From: Novosphingobium sp.
Lineage (GTDB): Bacteria; Pseudomonadota; Alphaproteobacteria; Sphingomonadales; Sphingomonadaceae
NCBI GenBank assembly: GCA_017744735.1
Contig: JAGIAR010000013.1
Span: forward strand, 1-64,000
Reading direction: 5' to 3'
DNA: 64,000 bases
The translations under genes were made by a program, and so were the position numbers. How positions within the stretch are numbered: the first letter of the stretch is position 1; every line of letters starts with the position of its first letter. Shown here piece after piece: positions 57,668 to 64,000 of this stretch. The notes below the pieces were generated by a model. It did no database searches. It was not told the DNA's origin and saw only the letters and a list, made by a program, of their open reading frames with translations.

Positions 57668-59029
57668 ATGACTTACGACGTGCATATCATCGGCGGCGGA
57701 CTGGCCGGCAGCGAAGCGGCCTGGCAGCTCGGCCGCCGCGGGTTCAGGGTGCGGCTGTCCGAAATGCGCGGGGGCGGCGACATGACCCCGGCCCACCAGG
57801 GCGATGGACTGGCCGAGCTGGTCTGCTCGAACAGCTTCCGCTCGGACGACGACCGGATGAACGCGGTCGGGCTGCTGCATCACGAAATGCGGCGGCTGGA
57901 TTCGCTGGTGATGCGCGCGGGGGAGACCGCGCGGGTGCCGGCCGGCAGCGCGATGGCGGTCGACCGCGAGGTGTTCTCGGGCGAGGTGGAGAAAGCCCTC
58001 GCGGCGCTGCCCAACGTGGAGATCGTGCGCGAGCGGATCGACGCGCTGCCCGACGCGGGGCTGACGATCGTCGCCACCGGGCCGCTCACCGCCGCCGCGC
58101 TGGCGCACAGCATCGGCCGCGCGACCGGCGCCGAGAGCCTCGCCTTCTTCGATGCGATCGCGCCGATCGTCCACCGCGACACGATCGACATGGACATCTG
58201 CTGGATGGCCGCGCGCTGGGACAAGGGCGGCAAGGACTACATCAACTGCCCGATGGACAAGGAGCAGTATCTCGCCTTCCACCAGGGCCTGCTCGACGGC
58301 GAGAAGGGCGAGTTCCGCGAATGGGAGGCGAACACCCCCTATTTCGACGGCTGCATGCCGATCGAGGTGATGGCCGAACGCGGGGTGGACACGCTACGCT
58401 ACGGCCCGATGAAGCCGGTCGGGCTCGACAATCCGCACAGCGCGACCCCCGAATTCCCCAACGGCCGCTGGCCCTATGCGGTGGTCCAGCTGCGGCAGGA
58501 CAACAAGCTCGGCACGCTGTGGAACATGGTCGGGTTCCAGACCAAGCTGAAGCACGCCGAGCAGGTGCGGCTGTTCCGCACCATCCCTGGCCTCCAGAAC
58601 GCCGAATTCGCCCGGCTCGGCGGGCTGCACCGCAACACCTTCCTCAATTCGCCGGTGCTGCTCGATCGCCAGCTGCGGCTGAAGGGCGCGGGCCATATCC
58701 GCTTCGCCGGGCAGATCACCGGCTGCGAAGGCTATGTCGAAAGCAGCGCGGTCGGCCTGCTGGTCGGGATGATGGCGGCGAGCGAACTGGCCGGGCGCGA
58801 CTGGATCGCCCCGCCCCGCACCTCGGCGATGGGCGCGCTGCTCGCGCATATCACCGGCGATGCCGAGGCCGAGCACTATCAGCCGATGAACGTCAATTTC
58901 GGCCTGTTCCCGCCGCTGCACGAGGTCGCGAAGAAATCGCGCAAGGAAGCCTATACCGAACGGGCCAAAGCGGACTTCGGCGACTGGCTCAGCACTTGCA
59001 CTTCGGCTTGCGCACCGGCGGCGGCCTAG
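57668..59029 (+). CDS. trmFO: tRNA m5U54 methyltransferase TrmFO
   Basis: Folate/FAD-dependent methylation of U54 in the T-loop of tRNA. N-terminal FAD fingerprint [21 protein letters not shown], then [11 protein letters not shown] and a C-terminal [20 protein letters not shown]. 453 aa, normal. Divergent from the YhhN gene (54 bp between starts). The final 41 bp overlap the convergent EF-hand gene. Confidence 0.96.
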   Translation: MTYDVHIIGGGLAGSEAAWQLGRRGFRVRLSEMRGGGDMTPAHQGDGLAELVCSNSFRSDDDRMNAVGLLHHEMRRLDSLVMRAGETARVPAGSAMAVDREVFSGEVEKALAALPNVEIVRERIDALPDAGLTIVATGPLTAAALAHSIGRATGAESLAFFDAIAPIVHRDTIDMDICWMAARWDKGGKDYINCPMDKEQYLAFHQGLLDGEKGEFREWEANTPYFDGCMPIEVMAERGVDTLRYGPMKPVGLDNPHSATPEFPNGRWPYAVVQLRQDNKLGTLWNMVGFQTKLKHAEQVRLFRTIPGLQNAEFARLGGLHRNTFLNSPVLLDRQLRLKGAGHIRFAGQITGCEGYVESSAVGLLVGMMAASELAGRDWIAPPRTSAMGALLAHITGDAEAEHYQPMNVNFGLFPPLHEVAKKSRKEAYTERAKADFGDWLSTCTSACAPAAA

Positions 59030-59444
59030 TCGTCGCAAACTCCTTCTCGCTCAGCCAGCCATCCCTGTTCGCATCGGCCTTGTCGAAGCGGTCAACCGTC
59101 GCCACCGCCCATTCCTCGAAGGTCAGCAGATTGTTGCCGTCCTTGTCGAGCTTGCGGAACGCGTCGGCGCGGGTCGAGAGCATCTCGTTACGCGAGATCT
59201 TCCAGTCGCGGTTGCGGTCGTAGCGCGCGAAGCGCTGCTGCTCCTGATCGAGCTCGGTGGCGGCGGGCGGAGCCGGGCCCTTCAGCCCCTTGGCGTCGGC
59301 CAAAGGCAGTGCGTCGCTTTTCGGCGGCCCCGGCGCGACCGGCGGCGGCGCGCCGCGCTCCACTTCCGCGCGGCCCTGCCACCAGAACAGGCCGACCGCG
59401 GCAAAGGCCAGCAGACCCAGCGCCCCCAACAGCAAACGGTTCAT
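58989..59444 (-). CDS. Membrane-anchored EF-hand protein
   Basis: 151 aa with one N-terminal membrane helix ([19 protein letters not shown]), a Pro-rich linker, and three EF-hand-like loops: [26 protein letters not shown] and [13 protein letters not shown]. The latter two have good calcium-ligand spacing. The end KPKCKC is basic. It is likely periplasmic or inner-membrane and may sense or buffer Ca2+. Converges on trmFO with a 41-bp overlap. Function unassigned. Confidence 0.82.
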   Translation of the reverse strand: MNRLLLGALGLLAFAAVGLFWWQGRAEVERGAPPPVAPGPPKSDALPLADAKGLKGPAPPAATELDQEQQRFARYDRNRDWKISRNEMLSTRADAFRKLDKDGNNLLTFEEWAVATVDRFDKADANRDGWLSEKEFATTRPPPVRKPKCKC

Positions 59445-59474
59445 CAGCGTTCCCCCCGCTGATGCGAGGATAAT

Positions 59475-60107
59475 CTATCGTCCGGCCAGCCCCAAGCGGA
59501 TTGCGCTAAGCATTGCTCCGGGTCCGTCGAGCAGCGGGCTCCCGCCCCGGGCAAGGCTGCGGCGCGCCAGCCCGTCGAGCACCGCGAGGCTGCGCAAGGC
59601 CTTGGGCAGTGCGATCCGCCGGCCCTGCCCCGCCAGATCGAGGACCGCCTGCCGCTCGTCGGCCTCGCTCAGATTGGCGGCCAGATCCGCCAGCGCGTAT
59701 CGCCGCCCGGCCTCGGCAGAGGGCTCGTCCGGCACGCCCAAGCGGCGCGCGAGCGCCGCAAAGCCGCGTGCCCGCCCCATTGCGAAGCCGTCCGCGTCGA
59801 GCTGTTCCGAAATCAGCGTCTCCCAACCGTCGACCAGCCCGATCAGCGCGGCCTCCTCGCCGGCGAAGACATCGAGTGCGCGGATCAACTCGTCGGAACG
59901 CTCGCGCCGGTCCGGCAGCAGCGCGAACTGGTCGCGCCACCACGCGAGCCGCATCTGCGCCATGATCGGCTCGGATGCCTGGCGAAGCGCATGGCCAAGC
60001 CGCGCATCGAGCGCGAACAGCGCCAGAACCGCAGGCTTCGCGGACGCAGGGGCATAGGCGAGCGCAAGGCGCTGGGGCAGCGGGAGAGAATCGGTCAGGC
60101 CAGGCAC
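59475..60107 (-). CDS. Squalene/phytoene-synthase-like protein, short
   Basis: 210 aa with the phytoene-synthase family segment PIMAQMRLAWWRDQFALLP and a matching helical layout. The two Asp-rich substrate/Mg motifs (DxxxD) of active synthases are not visible, and the length is about 70 residues short, so catalysis is doubtful. Family members without these motifs act as respiratory complex assembly factors in mitochondria. The start is GTG 60107. It follows pdhB after a palindromic repeat. Confidence 0.65.
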   Translation of the reverse strand: MPGLTDSLPLPQRLALAYAPASAKPAVLALFALDARLGHALRQASEPIMAQMRLAWWRDQFALLPDRRERSDELIRALDVFAGEEAALIGLVDGWETLISEQLDADGFAMGRARGFAALARRLGVPDEPSAEAGRRYALADLAANLSEADERQAVLDLAGQGRRIALPKALRSLAVLDGLARRSLARGGSPLLDGPGAMLSAIRLGLAGR

Positions 60108-60110
60108 ATC

Positions 60111-60186
60111 TCAGTCCCCGCGCAGGCGGGGACCTCGGGCGAGGACGCTCCGGCCGGCATGAGGCCCCCGCCTGCGCGGGGGCTCG
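60111..60186 (+). repeat. Palindromic (REP-like) element D, two hairpins
   Basis: Hairpins GTCCCCGC-gcag-GCGGGGAC (60114-60133) and GCCCCCGC-ctgc-GCGGGGGC (60164-60183), separated by a 30-bp spacer with CATGAG before the second. Fills the gap between pdhB and the phytoene-synthase-like gene and may reduce read-through. Confidence 0.82.
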
Positions 60187-60188
60187 GC

Positions 60189-61544
60189 TTAACGATAGCA
60201 GACCTTCTTCGCCGCCTCGACGATCCGCGCCGCATCGACCAGCGCCATCTTCTCGAGATTCGCGGCATAAGGCAGCGGCACGTCCTCGTTGCACACCCGC
60301 GCGACCGGGGCGTCGAGATCGTCGAAGCCCTGCTCCATGCAGACCGCGACGATTTCCGACGCGATCGAGCATTGCGGCCAGCCTTCCTCGGCCACCACCA
60401 CGCGGTTGGTCTTGGCGAGGCTCTTGAGCACGGTCTCGGTATCGAGCGGGCGCAGCGTGCGCAGGTCGATCACCTCGGCGTCGATGCCCTCGCCCGCCAG
60501 CGTTTCGGCGGCTTCGAGCGCCAGCCCGACGCCGATCGAATAGGACACGATCGTCACGTCCTTGCCTTCGCGCACGATCCGCGCCTTGCCGATCGGCAGC
60601 ACGTGGTCGTCGAGCTGGGCAAGCTCGAAGTGACGCCCATAGACCAGCTCGTTCTCGAGGAACACCACCGGATCGTCGCAGCGGATCGCCGCCTTGAGCA
60701 GGCCCTTGGCGTCCGACGCGTCATAGGGCGCGATCACGATCAGGCCGGGGACGCTGGCGTACCACGGGCCGTAGTTCTGGCTGTGCTGCGCGCCGACGCG
60801 GCTGGCCGCGCCGTTGGGGCCGCGGAACACCACCGGGCAGCGCATCTGGCCGCCCGACATGTAGTTGGTCTTCGCGGCCGAGTTGATGATGTGGTCGATC
60901 GCCTGCATCGCGAAGTTGAAAGTCATGAATTCGACGATCGGGCGCAGCCCGCCCATCGCCGCGCCGGTGCCGATGCCGGCAAAGCCGTATTCGGTGATCG
61001 GCGTGTCGATCACCCGCTTGGCGCCGAATTCCTCGAGCAGGCCCTGGGTCACCTTGTAGGCGCCCTGGTACTCGGCGACTTCCTCGCCCATCACGAACAC
61101 GCGGTCGTCGCGGCGCATTTCCTCGGCCATCGCGTCGCGCAAGGCTTCGCGGACGGTCACGGTGATCATGTTGGTCCCGGCCGGGATTTCCGGATCCGCC
61201 GCCGGAGCCGCAGCCGGCTTTTCCGCCTTGGCGGCCGGTGCGGGCGCCGGCGCTTCGGCCGGAGCGGGCGCAGCCGCCGGCGCGGGAGCGGACACCGCTT
61301 CGCCGTCGCCGCCGATCACCGCGATCACGGTGCCGACCTTCACGCCCTCGGTCCCTTCGGGAACCACGATCTTGCCGATCGTGCCTTCATCGACCGCTTC
61401 GAATTCCATCGTCGCCTTGTCGGTCTCGATCTCGGCGAGAATGTCGCCCGATTTAACCTCGTCGCCTTCCTTGACCAGCCACTTGGACAGCGTGCCTTCT
61501 TCCATCGTCGGCGAAAGTGCGGGCATCTTCAGTTCGATCGACAT
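60189..61544 (-). CDS. pdhB: Pyruvate dehydrogenase E1 component subunit beta, with lipoyl domain
   Basis: E1 beta subunit of the thiamine-dependent decarboxylation step, 451 aa. Unlike most E1 beta proteins it begins with a full lipoyl domain (Lys43 in [11 protein letters not shown]), then an Ala/Pro linker (about 80-125) and the transketolase-like E1 beta domain ([54 protein letters not shown]). An N-terminal lipoyl domain on E1 beta is known in Alphaproteobacteria. ATG 61544 is 1 bp from the pdhA stop, so pdhA-pdhB are one transcript. Confidence 0.96.
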   Translation of the reverse strand: MSIELKMPALSPTMEEGTLSKWLVKEGDEVKSGDILAEIETDKATMEFEAVDEGTIGKIVVPEGTEGVKVGTVIAVIGGDGEAVSAPAPAAAPAPAEAPAPAPAAKAEKPAAAPAADPEIPAGTNMITVTVREALRDAMAEEMRRDDRVFVMGEEVAEYQGAYKVTQGLLEEFGAKRVIDTPITEYGFAGIGTGAAMGGLRPIVEFMTFNFAMQAIDHIINSAAKTNYMSGGQMRCPVVFRGPNGAASRVGAQHSQNYGPWYASVPGLIVIAPYDASDAKGLLKAAIRCDDPVVFLENELVYGRHFELAQLDDHVLPIGKARIVREGKDVTIVSYSIGVGLALEAAETLAGEGIDAEVIDLRTLRPLDTETVLKSLAKTNRVVVAEEGWPQCSIASEIVAVCMEQGFDDLDAPVARVCNEDVPLPYAANLEKMALVDAARIVEAAKKVCYR

Positions 61545-61545
61545 C

Positions 61546-62649
61546 TCAGTAGCTCCCCACCAGCACATCGGTGTAGAGCTCGGACGGTGCCGGCTCGGGC
61601 GAGTTTTCGGCGAAATCCGCCGCTTCGGTCACCCTGGCGCGGATGTCCGCGTCGATCTGCTTCAATTTGTCCTCCGCAATGCCGCGCTCGATCAGCTCGG
61701 CCTTGGCATGTTCGATCGGGTCGCGGGTCTGGCGGACGCCGTCCACTTCCTCGCGCGTGCGGTATTTCGCCGGGTCCGACATCGAGTGGCCGCGATAGCG
61801 ATAGGTGCTGAGCTCCATCAGCACCGGGCCATTGCCCTCGCGGACATGCTTGACCGCGATCTCGGTCGCCTGGCGCACCTCGAGCACGTCCATCCCGTCG
61901 ACCTGCATGCCGGGGATGCGGAACGCGGTGCCGCGGCGATAGAAATGGGTTTCGGCCGAGCTGCGCTTGACCGAGGTGCCCATCGCATACTGGTTGTTCT
62001 CGATCACGAACACGATCGGCAGGCCCCACAGCGAGGCCATGTTGAAGGTTTCGTAGACCTGGCCCTGGTTCGCCGCACCATCGCCGAAATAGGCGACACA
62101 GACGCCGCCATCCTCGCGATATTTGTGCGCGAAGGCCAGCCCCGCGCCGAGCGGCACCTGCGCGCCGACGATCCCGTGGCCGCCGTAGAAGGCGTGGTCG
62201 GTCGAGAACATATGCATCGAGCCGCCCTTGCCGTGGCTGATCCCGGCCTGGCGCCCGGTCAGCTCGGCCATGATGATCTTGGGGTCGATGCCGTAGGCGA
62301 GCATGTGGCCATGGTCGCGATAGCCGGTGATGACGCTGTCCTTGCCTTCGTCGAGCGCGGACTGGATGCCGACTGCGACCGCTTCCTGGCCGATGTAGAG
62401 GTGGCAGAAGCCGCCGATCAGACCGAGGCCGTAGAGCTGCCCGGCACGTTCCTCGAACCGGCGGATCAACAGCATCTTCTGGTAAAATTCGAGGAATTCC
62501 TCGGTGCTGGCGTCGAAGCGCTTCTGCCTGGCATGTTCATCCTGCAGGCTGCGGAGCGCGAAATTGTCGTCGGAAGCGGCGGAGTCCGTTACAGCAGGCT
62601 CGGCATTTTTCTTGCTGGAAGCAGCGGATTTGGAGGCGGCTTTGGCCAA
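61546..62649 (-). CDS. pdhA: Pyruvate dehydrogenase E1 component subunit alpha
   Basis: E1 alpha with the thiamine-diphosphate motif [31 protein letters not shown]. Other blocks are [28 protein letters not shown] and the phosphorylation-loop-like [20 protein letters not shown]. The start is TTG 62649 (367 aa): an AGGA motif lies 8 nt upstream and the frame further up encodes no family sequence. The N-terminal 35 residues are Ala/Ser/Lys-rich. The E2 and E3 genes sit 35 kb away in this window. Confidence 0.95.
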   Translation of the reverse strand: MAKAASKSAASSKKNAEPAVTDSAASDDNFALRSLQDEHARQKRFDASTEEFLEFYQKMLLIRRFEERAGQLYGLGLIGGFCHLYIGQEAVAVGIQSALDEGKDSVITGYRDHGHMLAYGIDPKIIMAELTGRQAGISHGKGGSMHMFSTDHAFYGGHGIVGAQVPLGAGLAFAHKYREDGGVCVAYFGDGAANQGQVYETFNMASLWGLPIVFVIENNQYAMGTSVKRSSAETHFYRRGTAFRIPGMQVDGMDVLEVRQATEIAVKHVREGNGPVLMELSTYRYRGHSMSDPAKYRTREEVDGVRQTRDPIEHAKAELIERGIAEDKLKQIDADIRARVTEAADFAENSPEPAPSELYTDVLVGSY

Positions 62650-62810
62650 GAGGTCGTTCCTTCGTCGGGCGCGCCGGAGAACGGCGCAAGGCATCCTTCG
62701 CTCCCGCCTATAGGCGCAAGCCGCGCGCATAGGCAACGCCCCGAATGCACCGCAATGAAAAGGTTTCGACGCGTTTAGGTGCAGCGCACAACAAAAAGTA
62801 ACCCTTTTGG

Positions 62811-63134
62811 TTACTTGAGCGTGATCACCACTTCGTCGGGGTGGACCACGTTGAGGTTCTTGCGGACCAGTTCGCCCGCCAGGTCGGGATCGACATGCGC
62901 CGGGTCCAGCAGGGCGACGCGATTGCGCAGTTCGTCCCGCTCGGCGCGCAACTGCTTTATCTGCGCCTCGCGCTTGTCGAGGAGCGAAAGGTTTTCGCCC
63001 CAGGCGAGCACACCGCTCGGACCCGCGAGCGCCAATCCGCCCAGCAGCAGCAACCAGGACAGCGCAAGCACCTGCACGCGCTTTTCGCGACGGCTGAGCA
63101 ACTTGGAATCCGGGCGCAACATGGTCTTTCGCAT
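62811..63134 (-). CDS. ftsB: Septum formation initiator family protein (FtsB)
   Basis: 107 aa bitopic divisome protein: a short basic cytoplasmic N-terminus, one membrane helix (VLALSWLLLLGGLALAGPSG), then a periplasmic coiled coil (LLDKREAQIKQLRAERDELRNRVALLD) ending with LVRKNLNVVHPDEVVITLK. This matches FtsB/DivIC-type proteins that link FtsQ and FtsL. It lies 161 bp upstream of pdhA on the same strand. Confidence 0.88.
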   Translation of the reverse strand: MRKTMLRPDSKLLSRREKRVQVLALSWLLLLGGLALAGPSGVLAWGENLSLLDKREAQIKQLRAERDELRNRVALLDPAHVDPDLAGELVRKNLNVVHPDEVVITLK

Positions 63135-63249
63135 GAATCACAGATAAGGCTTGGATTCAAGGGATTTTGGTGGGTTATCCGATGGGTTGAGGGGCGAGGA
63201 GTCGGGACATCGCACCGCCCCCCGATCCTAAACCTCCATCTCAACCCAT

Positions 63250-63395
63250 CCGTCATCCTGAACTTGTTTCAGGATCCATTTGACGGCTTGCCCGGAGTTG
63301 CGAATGGGATGCTCTGTCATCGGCACACGCCGCACGAAAACCTCGGTAACTGAGCGTCATGCGCAATGGATCCTGAAACAAGTTCAGGATGACGG
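63250..63395. repeat. Long inverted repeat element E (146 bp)
   Basis: Two perfect 31-bp inverted arms at 63250-63280 and 63365-63395 (one arm reads ATCCTGAACTTGTTTCAGGAT at its core), 84 bp apart. Each arm also folds on itself (ATCCTGAA-cttg-TTTCAGGAT). The same core sequence is a common interspersed repeat in sphingomonads, from memory. It makes up most of the ftsB-aldo/keto reductase gap (63135-63422), where I see no gene. Confidence 0.88.
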
Positions 63396-63422
63396 GAGTG
63401 AGGAAGCCAAGAAACCGATTAC

Positions 63423-64000
63423 CTAGCGCGTCCGCCGCGTCACATCCTTCGCCGTTCCGCTCGGCAGATCGACCACCGCATTCAACGACGTCCCGGGCGG
63501 GCACAGTGCGTCGATCGCGTCGAGCACGGCCGGATCGAGCCTCAAATCGCCCGCATCGAGCAACGTTTCGAGATGCTCCATCGTCCGCGGTCCGATGATC
63601 GCGCTCGTCACCGCCGGGTGCTCGATCGTGAACCCCACCGCCATCTGGGCCAGCGAAACCCCTGCATCCGCAGCCAGTTTTTCGAGCTCCGGGATCAGCG
63701 CCAGCTTGCGCTGGATCACTTCGGATTCGGCATCGAACGTGCCGGTGAAACGCTTGGAAAAATTGACGATCCGGCTGCTGTCGTCGAAATCCTTGGCGGC
63801 CTTGTACTTGCCCGACAGGAATCCGCCGTCGAGCGGGCTCCACACGATCATCCCCATTCCGTAGCGCTGGCAGGCGGGCAGCACGAAGCGTTCGATGTCG
63901 CGGTTGAACATCGAATAGACGCTCTGCTCGCAGCGGAACGGTAGGTAGTTGCGGCGATCGGCGACCCACTGCGCCTCGACGATCCGGTCGGCCGGGAACA
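63423..64000 (-). CDS. Aldo/keto reductase, N-terminal part beyond the window
   Basis: C-terminal half of an NADPH-dependent aldo/keto reductase (YajO/Tas-like group). The frame is open to base 64000, so the start lies outside. Visible are EAQWVADRRNYLPFRCEQSVYSMFNRDIE, YGMGMIVWSPLDGGFLSGKY (strand 6-7 segment), and the NADPH-binding C-terminal region SLAQMAVGFTIEHPAVTSAIIGPRTMEHLE. The catalytic Asp-Tyr-Lys-His tetrad lies mainly in the missing part. The substrate is unknown. Confidence 0.93.
   Translation of the reverse strand, partial: FPADRIVEAQWVADRRNYLPFRCEQSVYSMFNRDIERFVLPACQRYGMGMIVWSPLDGGFLSGKYKAAKDFDDSSRIVNFSKRFTGTFDAESEVIQRKLALIPELEKLAADAGVSLAQMAVGFTIEHPAVTSAIIGPRTMEHLETLLDAGDLRLDPAVLDAIDALCPPGTSLNAVVDLPSGTAKDVTRRTR

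Noticed and set aside
62650-63141. Upstream extension of pdhA
   Set aside because: Reads antisense/out of frame across the ftsB region, is Arg/Ala-rich and unlike E1 alpha; the TTG at 62649 with AGGA upstream is a better start.

Overview
The window is a GC-rich chromosomal segment, almost wholly housekeeping. The family content and gene order point to an alphaproteobacterium of the order Sphingomonadales, most likely near Erythrobacteraceae. The pointers are the dusB(nifR3)-ntrB-ntrC-ntrY-ntrX-hfq-hflX block, a two-domain Hfq, an IspDF fusion, a PhaR regulator, a PDH E1 beta with its own lipoyl domain, and short palindromic repeats of the kind common in sphingomonads. The taxonomic call is an inference; there is no rRNA gene to test it.

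Layout. 1-5.5 kb: 3' part of dnaK, dnaJ, a low-molecular-weight phosphatase and a convergent patatin-like lipase. 5.58-7.59 kb: one complete IS1595-family insertion, with inverted ends, an 8-bp target duplication, a transposase, a coupled 52-aa ORF and a passenger gene with a HEPN-type RNPTMH motif. It sits between the patatin gene and radA, directly upstream of a LexA-box-like site. 7.6-17 kb: radA, cvpA, a degenerate IscU-like protein, an MFS symporter, alr, phaR, an archaeal/eukaryotic-type proS, a DUF805 protein and an M28 peptidase. 17-26.4 kb: M3 peptidase, a secreted hypothetical, rnr, a universal stress protein, then pdhC (E2), a thioesterase, a small membrane protein and lpdA (E3). 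26.4-36.9 kb: a 41-aa gene, tRNA-Ser(UGA), a secreted hypothetical, then a compact run mltB-rlpA-dac-tmk-holB-metG-tatD-MBL hydrolase-small membrane protein, followed by mazG. 36.9-46.1 kb (minus strand): the nitrogen-regulation and RNA-chaperone block. 46.2-52.7 kb: ispDF, a secreted hypothetical, a cinA-type gene, a RatA/COQ10-type protein, lipA, carbonic anhydrase, a NYN-domain protein and a secreted repeat protein. 53-64 kb: gyrA, DUF952, a MerR/TipAS regulator with a textbook MerR-type promoter, a YhhN-family gene, trmFO, an EF-hand protein, a phytoene-synthase-like protein, pdhB, pdhA, ftsB and a partial aldo/keto reductase.

Functional links. E1 (pdhA/pdhB) at 60-62.6 kb and E2/E3 at 22.7-26.2 kb form one pyruvate dehydrogenase complex, and lipA can supply its lipoyl groups. 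mltB, rlpA, dac and ftsB serve the cell wall and division. tmk, holB and gyrA serve DNA replication. metG, proS, dusB, trmFO and tRNA-Ser serve translation.

Most notable are the IS with its HEPN-like passenger, a palindromic repeat inserted in frame inside the E2 coding sequence, the tandem Hfq, and three operator-like sites at radA, phaR and the merR gene. I see no prophage, CRISPR array, secretion system or canonical defence island. No gene-free stretch exceeds 300 bases; the longest, 52710-52986 and 63135-63422, are described below.
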